From assembly GCA_006176705.1 (NCBI GenBank), contig QRFJ01005784.1:124001-188000 (forward strand): a stretch of DNA of 64,000 nt. The letters are read 5' to 3'. A program made the position numbers and the translations under genes. Below are positions 34,931 to 46,532 of this stretch, in pieces. Source of the DNA: Cocos nucifera (Eukaryota; Streptophyta; Magnoliopsida; Arecales; Arecaceae). The notes below the pieces were generated by a model. The model had not been told where the DNA came from and did not search any database. It was given only the letters and a program-made list of their open reading frames with translations. The first letter of the stretch is position 1; every line of letters begins with the position of its first letter.

Positions 34931-35569
34931 ACATATTTTTGATCATATCCTAGGATTTCGAATCTAGGATTTTGCAGAAAATAAGTTCGTAATTTAATTT
35001 CTATAAAGCAAATATGTCATACATATTTTAGATTAAAAAATGAAGCTACATATCAATATATGCAACATGAGGATCTAGATCTAAATATGAAACACATCAT
35101 ATGGATCTAATCTAAATGATCAAAATCAGATCATAAATTAATTAATATTAGATTTAAAATCTAAAAATAAATCATAAATTACTTTAGATCTTATCTAATA
35201 TATTTATGATTTAAGTTATTCAAATCAGCACATACTAGGATAATCTCTCTACTATAAGGGAGCAGGACAATCTTATAATTAGTATGTACGATCCGATATT
35301 ATTTAAATCTAATCTAAATAATCTAAAATAGATCTAACATCTATTTAATTTTAGATTTAAAATTAAAAAATAAATTATAAAATTATTTAGATTATATCTA
35401 ACTTATTCATGATTCAAAAAAATAGATCAGCACATACTAGGACAATCTTTTTATTATAAGGGTTTAATCTTATAACAGGACAATCTTATATCAGTAAGTA
35501 TGATCTTAATTTTTTTATTTTTAAATTTATTTTAAAGCATGCATGATCATGTCATAAAAGAACCTAGTC
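34931..35569 (-). other. Copia F leader fragment with repeated motif
   Basis: AT-rich non-coding leader. CAGCACATACTAGGA followed by AATCT, then ATTATAAGGG or CTATAAGGG, occurs twice (about 35226-35270 and 35427-35465), about 200 bp apart. A similar ACAATCTTTCCATTGTAAGG occurs in the Copia D leader near 63854. Confidence 0.6.
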
Positions 35570-35580
35570 CTCTGATACCA
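35570..35580 (-). other. Primer binding site (tRNA-Met type), Copia F
   Basis: TGGTATCAGAG on the minus strand, four bases from the LTR. Confidence 0.8.
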
Positions 35581-35584
35581 CTAT

Positions 35585-38451
35585 TGGGAAACATGTAGGA
35601 TTTCATGCATATATTTCGAAACTTTTTCGAATTTATAAGTAGTGAAAGATATAGATTAAATAATTTAATCTAATTATGCATGTGATCTAATTACTAAACT
35701 CTATATCTAGGATCTATGATATGTCATGATATAAATATAAATCTAAAAATTAAAACAAGTATGCTTGGTATTGATCAAATCAATACCTAAATCTAGAACT
35801 ATTCCAGAAATCCTAGATCGAATCTAGGTCAGTAAAGAGATCTTATCTCTTACCTTTTCACAGGTCCAGAACACCGCAGTTAAGTTCCATTATTATCTTT
35901 ATTGCTTGAAACCACACACACCTCCGACCTCTATAGGTAATTCATACGAGGCTGCAACATAGATCGGAGGTTCGTCGAACGAAAATCCGTTCGAAGTACT
36001 AGCTTCTCGCAGATCTCTTTTGATGGTTAATCAAAAAAATATTTTTTAGATCTCTTGGACCCTCCAAGAGATGAAGAATATATGAAAAATTAATAAAAAA
36101 ATCTAACTCTTGGATCTCCTAAAAATTAGAAAATAAAAACTTAAGAAAATGCCCTAAGAGAAGACATATATTCTCTTTTAGGATATCAACCGTTGATGTC
36201 GTAAAAGCATCTCCATGCCAGGACAAGAGGAGATCTTCTTCTTTAGAATTTTCTCTCACTTTCAGATGTCTTACTATCTAATTTTTCTCATTAAAAAATC
36301 TACAAAAATATAAAAGAAGAATTCTCAAAGAAATCCTAAGAAAAGACCTCCTTCCCTTCTTCTTCTCTCATCAAGATATGATTAGATCATGTCCAAAAAG
36401 GACCACCATGCCCCAACTCCTTGGAGCACTCATCCTCCATGCCCTCTTCCTCTCTCTCTTAGATTTTTCTCATAGAAAAATATCATACAAAAATAAGAAA
36501 GAAAGAACTTAAAAGAAAAACATAAGAGAAGACAGTTTTCTCTTACCTTTTTCTCTTCAAGACATCAACTTTTGATGTCTTAATGAAAGACTCTCCTCCA
36601 AAGAACTTGGCACCCCAATCTTCCATGCCTCCTCCTCTTTTTCCTCTTGAAGTTTCATGGAGAAACCCAGGGATATCACGCACATCCCATAAAATAAAAG
36701 GCGCCCACAAATATAAGGGAAGACTAGGTCAAAAAATCTAGTTAAACAAGGAAGTTAGAGGGCATCCAACTCTTGGACGTCCCCCCTCTTATTTTTTTTG
36801 TGTGAGGATCAGGAAGTCATGCACACACAAGGGAAAATAATGGGCAAACAAAAAATAGTGGCATGGGAAATTATGGCACAACGAAGGGAGAAGGTGTTTT
36901 GAGAGTTTGGGACTATTAAATAGAGTTCAAATCCAAACCTCTTTCTAAGTTTGACTAATTCAAACTTGTTTCCAAAACAACCTGATTGAGGACGTGGGAA
37001 CTGTGAGAAAACTTGCACACAAGCCAAGGATGGCAGAAAAATATTTGTGGCATGGATTCTTTTAGGTGGCGCAAGGAAGGAAGGAGTCCTAGTCTAACTA
37101 GGACTCCTATTTTGACTAAGTCAAAATCTTTTGAACCCAAATTAAAATAGTTTTGAGTTAACCTAATTAATAGACAATCCTAATCTAATTAGAAGCTTAA
37201 TTAAATTAGATTTAATTAAATTTAAATTTAATTTAATTTTTAACCAAATTAGAAATTAGGCGAACTCAAGTCCTAATTGAACTAGGACTTATTCTTCCTT
37301 GTAATTGGCTTATCTAATAAATTAATAAGACTTAATTCAATTAAGTCCAAACTAATTCTAATTAAATCTAATTAGACTTGATCTTAGTCTGATTGCTTAA
37401 TTTGATTGATTCAATTAGCAATCCAATTGCTAATCAATCCTCCTGTAACACTTGCACTTGAATGATTATCAATCGCATTGATGATTTGATCACTAAATGA
37501 TTCTTAATCGTCGATCAACCATCTGATTAAATTATAGTTTCTTATACACATGACCCCATAGATTTGAACCTAAGTTGGTAGTACAGGAACTAACTCTTGT
37601 ACCAATCAAAATGATCATATAGCAATGATATCCAATATTTAGATATGTCGAATGTATGTAAAGCAACATTCTTAGAACCCTAGCCTATGGTTATTGTATA
37701 ATTCATCCCTATGACTAATAATGCTCAAGATGACTTCAAGTTAGCTGTCGACACTCATACAAGTCATCCGTATTGTGTTTCAAAGTTTGCAAATCCCATG
37801 ACTCCTCACGAGGATTATCCAAGCCTAGGTTTTACTAAATTAAAATACAGTGAGACATTAGCTTCCTGAAGTTAATCAAGAATGGTCAATCCCATCTTGA
37901 CTCACACACCAATTCTATAAGTACTTGACTATATTTAAAAATCTTCTAAACCTATATTAAAAATATAGGTAGTCCGGTACCAAAGTATAGTGAGTTACTT
38001 GCAAGTCACCGTGGTAATCTAAGGTCGAAGGGACACTTATACCCATTGGCCTTAGCTATCTATTCTTGACTCTTGATAGTAGAGTGCTACATTAGTCATA
38101 TTCGGTATAGATGTACTCCTACATCTCATTTGAATGCCATACCGATATCTCTACACTACTTGGTTATTAGGACAACCAACGTATATGACACACAGCGACC
38201 TACACTCGATAAATTATCGTCCTTATTAATAACTTATCATTTGATCGTGAACAATTTAAGAACCATTCGATAAATCCTTCTTTATCGATTAATTATGGTT
38301 CTAAGGACTTCATCATAAGATAGAAGTTTATTTAAGAAAGATAGAACTTTGATGATGAATAAGCCAAATAACTATTATTATTTAATAATTTATATTCTAA
38401 TTTCAATCATTTACAACTTAGATGATTAGCTTTATGATATATTTTCTAACA
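35585..38451 (-). repeat. Copia F 5' LTR (right)
   Basis: 2867 bp from TGGGAAACATG to TTTTCTAACA in plus orientation (TGTTAG...TTTCCCA on the minus strand). The part from about 37540 is alignable with the left LTR (for example TATCATTTGATCGTGAACA and CGATAAATCCTTCTTTATCG), but the first 1.5 kb (35.6-37.1 kb) is largely different. It contains three diverged copies of a block of about 175 bp ending in an 'aagacatcaac' or 'gatgtc' word (36.1-36.6 kb). Confidence 0.75.
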
Positions 38452-39365
38452 GCAACATCTAAGAGATTATTGATCTAATGATATATTGATAATACAGTAA
38501 TTGATGGTCATTGAATCCAGATCAGTAAAATAACAATCTAGAACTCTAACTAATCTACATCAGCAAGACTATTATAGCAAACAATCACAACTTCATTGAC
38601 AACCCAGATGGGTAATATACATATAGATTAGCCAGATTGGCATATTACCACCCTTACAACTATGTTAGTGGACCCAAAAACTTGCTTAAACTTTATTATG
38701 AAATGAGGTCGGTCTTCAACCATCTTGTGGACAGCAATTATGGTAGAAATTGGTGATTTACCGCCCTGAAGATCTGTGACCCGTCATCCTAGCTATCTTC
38801 TTTCTTCTAGGATCAATGCCTAAGGGCACCCTTTATACCGATATCGGGTTATCACCGACCTCATTAGCGGTCATTCACCATCAGCATTATCCTAAGGTAA
38901 GATCAGTTAAAAGGCGACCTGCCAACATGGTATTTAACTCAGCATTGAGAAGAATCCAAAATTCTCCAATCTTAATACAACTATTGTCTAGCTAAGTTAT
39001 AGCTATCCGGCGACTACTCTATAGCCAGACTCCACATGGGCTAACAACCCACAACTACCACCAAGCTAGTAAGTCCAACAAACTCCAAATGGCCTAAACG
39101 GCCTGAGCGAGTTCTTTCTATAAATAGAGGAGTTGGGTATCCTTCTAGGGATAAGCACGAGATTCATAGAGTCGACACTCTACTGAAATTTGCTCTCAAC
39201 TTTTTCACTGAATGAAGATCGAAACTCCTTTTTTTTACTCAAATCCTCTCATTTTGCATTCTACCCTTCCATTTTCATTATCCGTTTTCAAGGCCTTAAC
39301 TAACTTAGGCATCGGAGGATTCTGAACAAGAGAGTATCCCACCAATTCTTAAAACTTTTTTGTAG
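38452..39365 (+). repeat. Probable 5' LTR fragment of the Tat element
   Basis: Non-coding, with a good TATA box (TATAAATAG at 39119-39127) followed by the region expected for transcript start. The gag-like frame begins immediately after. No second copy is in the window, so LTR status is inferred. Confidence 0.5.
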
Positions 39366-39373
39366 GTTGGTCC

Positions 39374-40841
39374 GTGGTTTACATCGATCCAACCCAAATT
39401 GGCTCTTCAGTGCAAGCTCTTCTCAACAATCTGAAGCCTTGCTGTAAAAGATTAGCACTAGAGGAAGGGCATTTTTATCCTAATTTCATGAAGATGGTAA
39501 AGAGGGCATATAATCAGACTCCATCTTCCCCAATAGTCGTCCCAGAGATGGTCCAACCCCATCCTCCAATGATGGTCAACCTGAGCAGTTTAATCACTTA
39601 GTGTAGTTGGTCCAAGCTCTCACCAACGTTGTATAATAGCTCTAGTAGACAACAGAGCAATAACAAGAACCCATTCCTCAAGAAGATATGTCATGGCACA
39701 GCCACCTTCCAGTTTCTCAAGAACCCTACCAGAAGCATTTTCTTGTTCAAAAAGAGCACTTCTATAAAGTAGAATCAACCTCCTATGGCAAGAAGCCGCA
39801 ATGAAAAGAGGATCTTCAAGAACTTGAGAGAAGGTTGAAAGAAGTACAGCTTGGGGTTCCTTCTTAGAGTAAGAAGGATTTTCATCTTACATCTCTTTTT
39901 TCTACTAAAATATTGAATAAACTAGTCCCTTCTCATCTCAAGATGCATGCACTAGAACCATTCGACGGCTCCACGGACCCTCAAGACCATCTTGAGAGAT
40001 ATAGAGATATCATGAGGCTTCAAGGAGCGTCCGATGCTCTTCTTTGCATAGCCTTTTCCATCACTCTCAAGAAGTCTACAAGAGTGTGGTTCTTTGGACT
40101 CTACCTAGGATTCATTTCTTCTTTTGACCAACTGGCAAGATGTTCGTTGCCTATTTTGGAAGCAACTGCCTCTACCTGAAGCACATGGATAGCCTCTTCT
40201 CTATGATCCAGCAGGAGGATGAGTCCCTTCGAGAGTACATGGCTCGCTTCAATGCAACCATTTTGGAAGTAAAAAATTTCAATGAGTTCATTGCCATGTT
40301 TGTCTTGAAGTGGAAACTCAGGAGCTACCGCTTGACTTTTTCCCGTAGCAAGAATTTTTTAGAAACTTATGAGAAAATGCTGACTCAGGTCCGAAAGTAT
40401 ACCTAGACAGAGGAGGAAAAAAAGCTAAATAAGAAGGAAAAGAAAAATAAAGAAGACAAGAAATGGCCCCATAAAGAGGAACATGAAAATCAAGGGGGCA
40501 TTAGTGAGCAATGTCAAACAAATTCGAGGTCCCGAAGCCCATCTTGAAAATTCGATAGCTATGCTTATCTGTTCGCTCCTCAAACCCAGATCTTGATGGA
40601 GATCGAGAACCAAGGGTATCTCCATCATCTAAATCCCATGAAAGCCCCATCTATAAAAAGGGACAAAAGCAAATATTGCCATTTCTACCGAAATCATGGG
40701 CATGATATTGAAGAGTGCCACCAACTCAAGGATGAAATTGAGGCATTAATTCATCGAGGCTACCTTAATAAATACGTTAGAGATCAGGCAAATCAAGCTC
40801 TGAAGCAGTGCCAAAAGCCAGATGGCACTACTGAACACAAC
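39374..40841 (+). pseudogene. Tat element gag
   Basis: Frames in pieces: the N-terminal part at 39374-39598, then KMHALEPFDGSTDPQDHLER (39913 on) and SLFSMIQQEDESLREYMARF (about 40190), which is the core retrotransposon gag domain. A second part reads KYCHFYRNHGHDIEECHQLK (about 40675), the C/H-rich motif of Tat gags, then DEIEALIHRGYL. At least three stops or frameshifts break the sequence. Confidence 0.82.
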
Positions 40842-40899
40842 TAGCTAAATGCTAGAGTCATTAACATGATCTCTGAAGTTGGTGGATCTTGGAGGCATC

Positions 40900-41480
40900 T
40901 TCGAAGAGGCAATGCATTGATAACGTTATTTTTTTTTCTGATATTGATGTTCAAGGGGTTCAAACCCCCTATAATGATGCTGTTGTTATTTTCATGACAA
41001 TAACAAATTATAATATAAAAAAAAATTAATAGATAATGGAAGCTCTATCGATGTATTATTCTATGATGCTTTCCAAAAGATGAATATTTTGAATAAATTG
41101 AAGTAGGTTGGTACTCTGCTGATTGAGTTCTCAGGAGACTCAATAGTTATCGAAGGAAATGTCACATTACTAGTCACTATAGGAGAAGATCCTTATCAGT
41201 CGATCGTATAGCTCATATTCCTAATTATCAAGATACCATCTACATACAATACCAACCTTGGCCGACCTGGGCTCAATGCCTTTAAAGTAGTAGTTTCTAC
41301 CTATCATCTGCTAGTTCGATTTTCAACCAGGGATGGAATTGGAGCAATTATGGAGACCAAATGATGGCCAGACAGTATTTTTAGATAGCTTCAAAAATTA
41401 AGAAAACCATCGAAGCCCTACCAATTAAAGTGCCTGATCAGGATGGTAAAAACAAGAATGAGAAAAACTGAGGTGAATCG
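40900..41480 (+). pseudogene. Tat element protease
   Basis: The active-site block reads IDNGSSIDVLFYDAF near 41028-41075, where the family has VDTGSSVDILFYDAF. It is followed by a stop and NLGRPGLNAFKVVVSTYH (about 41250), the conserved end of Tat proteases. Stops at 41106 and 41209 disrupt it. Confidence 0.75.
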
Positions 41481-41599
41481 GCTGAACTACTTGTCACTAT
41501 CCCACTGGGCGAAGACATAGAAAAGATAGTTCAAATAGAAGCTCGATAAATCCTAATCTAAGAAACAGGTTAATATCCTTTCTTCTAAAAAATACCAAT

Positions 41600-42777
41600 G
41601 TATTTACATGGTCAGTTTCAGATATGCATGAAATTTCTACTGACGTCATTGTATATAAATTAAATATTGATCCCAAGCACCAACCAGTGAAGCAGAAGAA
41701 AAGAAGCTTTGCTCTAGAATGATAAAAGGCAATAGAGGAAAAAGTTGATAAGCTTTGAAAGTAGAATTCATCAGAAAATCCCAATACCCAAAGTGGATTG
41801 CCAACATCGTGATGGCCAAAAAAGCAAGCAGCAAATGGAGGATTTGTATTAATTATACTAACCTCAATAAAGCCTATCCCAAGGATAGTTTTTTTTCTAA
41901 AAATTGACTAGCTGGTCGACACCACTTCGAGAAACAAGATGCTAAGCTTTATGGATGCCTTCTCCGACTATAATCAAATCAAAATAGCTCCTAAAGATGA
42001 AGAGAATATGACTTTTATCATCGATAAAGATTTATATTGCTATAAAATGATGTCTTTTAGTTTGAAAAATGCATATGTCACTTACCAGTGCTTAGTCAAC
42101 AAAGTGTTCAAGCATCAAATTGGCCTTAATATGAATGTCTATATTGATAATATGTTGGTAAAAAGTATAGAAGAAGATCAGCATATCATCGATCTAGAAG
42201 AAGCATTTAGGGAGCTTTATAAATATTTGATGAAGCTTAACTCCAACAAATATACTTTTTGAGTGACGATCGAAAAGTTTCTCAATTTCTTGGTGACTCA
42301 GAGAGGAATAAAGACCAACTCTAAAAAGATTGGGCATTACTTGAAATGAAACCTCCAAGAACTGTGAAAGAAATACAGCAGCTCACTAGATGGGTGGCAT
42401 CACTCAACAAGTTCATATCTAGATTAGCTAAAAAATACCTACATTTCTTTAAAACTTTGAAGCAAATTAAAGACTTCAAATTATCAGAAGAATATCAATT
42501 TGCCTTTGACAACTTGAAGACATATCTTGGTTCAGTCCCATTACTATCAAAGCCAATCGAAGATGGGGATTTATCTATATATCTATCCATTTCATCTAAC
42601 GCTGTCAGCTCAATTTTAGTCCAAGATGATATAGGAACACAGAAACCAATCTACTATACCAGTAAGTTATTGCAGAATGCTAAAACTGGATATTCTAAGA
42701 TTGAAAAAATAATATATTCTCTAGTTATATCAGCAAAAAATGGCTCCGACAGTATTTTCAAGCTCACTCCATTATAG
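41600..42777 (+). pseudogene. Tat element reverse transcriptase and RNase H
   Basis: RT begins VYKLNIDPKHQPVKQKKR (about 41650) and continues with MLSFMDAFSDYNQIKIAPKD. The polymerase signature that should be YVDD is YIDN at 42140-42151, so a catalytic Asp is lost. After a stop at 42262 and a frame change, the thumb and RNase H follow (PPRTVKEIQQLTRWVASLNK; PIYYTSKLLQNAKTGYSKIE) to 42777. The frames contain stops elsewhere. Confidence 0.87.
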
Positions 42778-42849
42778 TTTTAACAGACTAGCTATTGAGG
42801 TTGGTACTCCAATGATTTGACACTTCCGATCGATTAGCTAAATAGATTA

Positions 42850-43420
42850 TTGAACTTAGTGTTTGATATCTATTATTGGCCCAAGCCTTCTATGAAAACT
42901 CAAGTATTGATTGATTTTGTGGTAGAATATTCCATACTTGAAGAAGAATTAGCTCCAAAAATTCTAGAAGTCATCAGAGATACCTATTGGCTTCTACATT
43001 TCGATGGAGCTTCGAATGCCCAAGAAGGTAGAGCTGGTTTAATCTTGGGTAGCCCAAAAGGAGCTGTTACTAAGTATGCCTTGAGATTCAACTTTAAGTT
43101 TTCTAATAATAGGGCTGAGTATGAAGCCCTTATCGCTGGACTGAAAATAGCAAAGGAGCTTAATATTAGAAGACTCAAGATCTTCATGAATTCATAGCTT
43201 GTTGTCGGACAAGTATGAGGTCAATTTGGAGCCAAAGATCATGTTATGTCTCAATATTTGCATAATGTGAAGAAATTGTCAAAAAGTTTCAATGACCTTG
43301 AGATCACGTAAATAACGAGATCGGAGAATGTTCGAGCTGACGTGCTATCACATCTAGCCACATCAAATTTTTTCAACTTTAACCAAAAAGTATTCATTGA
43401 AGTTCTTGAAAAATCCAGCA
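42850..43420 (+). pseudogene. Tat element archaeal-type RNase H
   Basis: LLHFDGASNAQEGRAGLILG opens the second RNase H, with NRAEYEALIAGLKIAKELNI following. This domain order after RT-RH marks the Tat lineage (Retand, Ogre). A stop follows KIFMNS (43198) where the usual DSQLVVGQ block would be, and QLVVGQ is readable just after it. It probably assisted RNA removal during reverse transcription. Confidence 0.85.
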
Positions 43421-43599
43421 TAAAAGTTCTAATGATTGCTCAAGTAGTTCATAAATTGAGCTAGATAGATCCTTTAATGAATTATATCGCCAAGGGAGTC
43501 CTATCAAATGATCCCACTGAGGCAAGAAAAATCAAAAAACATGCCTCATGGTACATCACTTTAGATGGGAGATTATATAAGAGATTATACTTTTTTCCA

Positions 43600-44690
43600 T
43601 TACTTTGATACCTGTGACCTTTAGAAGTTGATTATGCTCTTCGAAAAGTCCATGGAGGAAGTCATTGGTATACAAAGTTATCCGATAAGGTTATTATTGA
43701 CCAATTATTCAAAAAGACGCTGCCAACCTTGTCAACAAATATGATTAATGCTTGAGGTACATAAATATTCAACATTAACTCGCTGTCAAGCTTATATTGA
43801 TTACAACTCCTTAGCCTTTCTCCATCTAAGGAATGGACATCCTCGAACTTTTCTCTAGAGCAGTAGGATAAAAAAAATTTCTGGTAGTGGCCATTGATTA
43901 CTTCACCAAATGGGTGAAGGCTGAACTGCTAGAATAAATCACAGAAAAGAAGATGCAATACTTTGTCTAGAAGATAATTATCTATTATTTTGGCTTGCCT
44001 CAGATTATTATCACCGATAATGGATGATGGTTCGACAATCCAAAGTTTAAGATATTCTATTTCGAACTGCATATTGACCATAGGATCACTTCAGTGGGAC
44101 ACCCATAATTAAATGGAGAAGCTGAAGTCACAAATCGAACAATTCTCCAAGGTTTAAATACAAAGCTTACTGAAGCTAAAGATCTCTAGATAGATGAGCT
44201 GTGCAATATTCTCTGGGCCTATAGAACCACTCCCAGGCGACTAACTGGAGAAACACCCTTTAAGCTTACCTTTGGGGCAAAAGCTATGATACCCATGGAA
44301 ATCGGTCTTCCAACATCAAGGATAGAAAATTTTCATGAAGAAAGCAACTTAGATCAATTGAGAACCAACCTGAACCTGCTAGAAGAAACCAAAAAGAGGG
44401 CTCAAATTTGCATGGCAATCTACAAGCAAAAGATGGCCAAATACTACAATGCCTGAGCAAAGCCAAAAATCTTTTATAAAGAAAATCTAGTTCTTCGTCG
44501 AGCCGAAGTCTCAAAATCCTTAAAGCAAGAAAAACTTGCCCCAAACCAGAAAGGGCCTTAATTATCAAATCACTGAAGTGGTACACCTGGGGGTATATAG
44601 GATTAAAAATTTAGATGGATCAAATATTCCAAGAACATGAAATGCTGGGAATCTCAAATGTACCATCAATGAATCTTGAATAAAAGTTCT
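43600..44690 (+). pseudogene. Tat element integrase
   Basis: The zinc-binding part near 43640-43740 (CQQC-like word) is followed by the catalytic core: VVAIDYFTKWVKAELLE (first Asp), IITDNG (second Asp, followed by an in-frame TGA) and NGEAEVTNRTILQG with the catalytic Glu intact. The C-terminal part reads YRTTPRRLTGETPFKL with minor changes and a late KVLRRAE-like block. Several stops make it inactive. Confidence 0.83.
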
Positions 44691-44769
44691 AAATTTTTGC
44701 CTCAATGAAGGCAAATCTCTATTTCAAAGTATTAAGTCGTTTCTCGACCACCTCGATAGAAAATCGAGC

Positions 44770-45108
44770 AAATTTCAAAAATCTATCCAAATGAGGCTAA
44801 GTTGTCCAGCCAAACGAGGATAAGATAAAAGATCAAACCTGTTCAAATGAGGCTAGCTTTCCAGCCAAATGAGAACAATGTACAAATTCAGGAACCTATC
44901 CAAACAAGGATAACTTGTCCAGCCAAATAAGGATAAGGTGAAAGATCAAACCTATCCAAATGAGGCTATATTATCTAGTCAAATGAAGAGAAGGTACAAA
45001 TTTAAAAATCTATCCAAATGAGACTATGATGTCCGACCAAATAAGGATAAAGTGAAAATAAGTTTGTCCAAAAGAGGCTATGCTGTCCAGCCAAACGAGG
45101 ATAAATCA
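44770..45108 (+). repeat. Tandem repeat array 1 in Tat 3' region (about 56-bp unit, 6 copies)
   Basis: Diverged copies of CTATCCAAATGAGGCTA, then TGTCCAGCCAAA and GAGGATAAGGTGAAAG. Alternate units end in a GATAAG..GAAAGATC or a GGTACAAATT version, giving a dimer period of about 115 bp. Such arrays are common between pol and 3' LTR in Tat elements. Confidence 0.85.
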
Positions 45109-45320
45109 GATCGTGAGACATCCAATCTCTGGATTGGACCTTACAATTCTAAATCACGAGATACCCAATTTCTGAGTTGGACCTCACAATTCAGATCATG
45201 AGATATCTGATCTCTGAATTGGACCTCACAATTCATATCGTGAGACATCCGATCTTCGAATTGGATCTCATAAGATAGAATCGTAGGAAACCTAATCTCT
45301 CGATTGGATCTCTGTAGTTT
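45109..45320 (+). repeat. Tandem repeat array 2 in Tat 3' region (about 48-bp unit, 4 copies)
   Basis: Units of the type CACAATTCAGATCATGAGAT followed by ATCTGATCTCTGAATTGGA. Each unit contains an internal inverted pair (ATTCAGA/TCTGAAT), so single units can fold as hairpins. Confidence 0.83.
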
Positions 45321-46007
45321 ACTATAACTTACTTTAATTTCAGGTGCACACTTGGAGATATTCGAGTTAGAGCTAATAATATTAGCCACTTGACCATGAT
45401 AGACACTCTCCAAAACCTTTGAAAAAAGGGAGGAGTGTGAGAAGTAGCCGGTTAGAATCCTATCGAACAAAAAAAAAACTAACCTATCGATCCCAAATTC
45501 AAGTAGAGGTTTCCTAAACTTCCACTCTGATCAAACTAAAAGTTTGATTCTTTGTTAATCATTTGATTTCATGCATATTCTTGCTGAATCAATCTACATC
45601 ATTTTCTAACTGAGGTCAATCAATAAAGCCTGACAGAGGTTAGATGTTATTTATTATACATAATTTAGAAAATTTTTGGGATGAAAACCATCATAGCCCA
45701 CATCGGATAATACAAGATCAGAAATATCCGACATCATAGATAATGATAAAGGCAGTCATGAACAAAAAGAAGCTTCCATTACTTTAAAAAGTTTGTACAA
45801 GGCCTAAATTAGATCGATACAAAAGTAGACTAACAAAACAAAAAAGAGGAGAAGATTATAAAAATCAAGCATCTGCTTGAAGAGCTTGTTTAGGGGCTGC
45901 CACTTGGTCACTAGTTGGGGACTCCATTGAGATGACTTCGATGGCTGAAGTGTCAACAGGAGCAAGAGAGAGTTACTGAAGGGCCACCTCGAGTGTAGAG
46001 CCTTGTA
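45321..46007 (+). other. Tat element 3' region between repeats and Copia C
   Basis: Non-coding on the plus strand. A purine-rich GAAAAAAGGGAGGAGTGTG at about 45420-45438 could be the polypurine tract. A 71-codon minus-strand frame at 45804-46019 lies where some Tat elements carry an antisense ORF; I could not confirm a match. Confidence 0.5.
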
Positions 46008-46532
46008 TGGTGCTTCCAAGTCTCAAGTGGCTAAGGTAAAGGCCAAGGTTAGGAGCCCATGAGGTGATCATAGGCTTGCTAGGGTTAGTTTGTGTCCTAG
46101 GCTGAAGGCTATCAACCTTCAGAGTTTTAAGGTTCAGTGGATTTTAGCCCTAAGAGGCTAACTTGTATTGGGCTAGGCTTAGGTCCATAGGTTAAGATTG
46201 AGTTAAGTCATGGTGTACATGAGCTTGAGATTAACTCAATCTCATTGGGTTAGTCATGAAAGTTTTTGGGTTGGGCCACAATGGCCTTGTATATATACAT
46301 GTATTAGAATTCCATGAATCCAAGGAATACATAACCATTTTCTCCCTATCTTTTTCTCTTCTAATCTCTCTTTCCTTCCTATTTTCTACCCTCTTCTCTT
46401 GGAAAAACCCTAGCCACCACATCATAGCAAGGGGTTGCCCAAGGAGTCTTAGGCACCATCAAACCCTAGGCACTCATCAACCCTATCCATAGTGGCCACC
46501 CCTTCATCTAGGGCTCTCTCTCTTCTTGCTAC

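Larger units (their letters stand above)
23906..38451 (-). mobile_element. Copia F: minus-strand Copia derivative with RT-RNase H only, split by Athila G
   Basis: The left LTR (about 23906-25744 plus 32869-33197), an internal part of 2.4 kb and the right LTR (35585-38451) are arranged on the minus strand, with a polypurine tract at 33209-33198 and a tRNA-Met primer site at 35580-35570. Gag, protease and integrase are missing. The two LTRs belong to related but clearly different variants, and no matching target duplication was found. This may be a recombinant rather than one simple insertion. Confidence 0.7.
38452..46007 (+). mobile_element. Tat-lineage Ty3/Gypsy element (incomplete)
   Basis: A leader/LTR-like region, gag, protease, RT-RNase H, an additional archaeal-type RNase H, integrase, then long 3' tandem repeats, all on the plus strand. 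The second RNase H between RT-RH and integrase is diagnostic of the Tat clade. The left end abuts the right LTR of Copia F and the right end is cut by Copia C, so neither LTR pair nor target duplication can be verified. Stops are frequent in every domain. Confidence 0.82.

Noticed and set aside
38452..38456. GCAAC as right target duplication of Copia F
   Set aside because: No matching 5 bp at the left edge near 23900; GCACA is too weak a match and the left LTR edge itself is uncertain.
45804..46019. Antisense frame as a Tat antisense ORF
   Set aside because: The position fits, but I could not recognise conserved residues, and it ends at the Copia C boundary. Mentioned only as a possibility.
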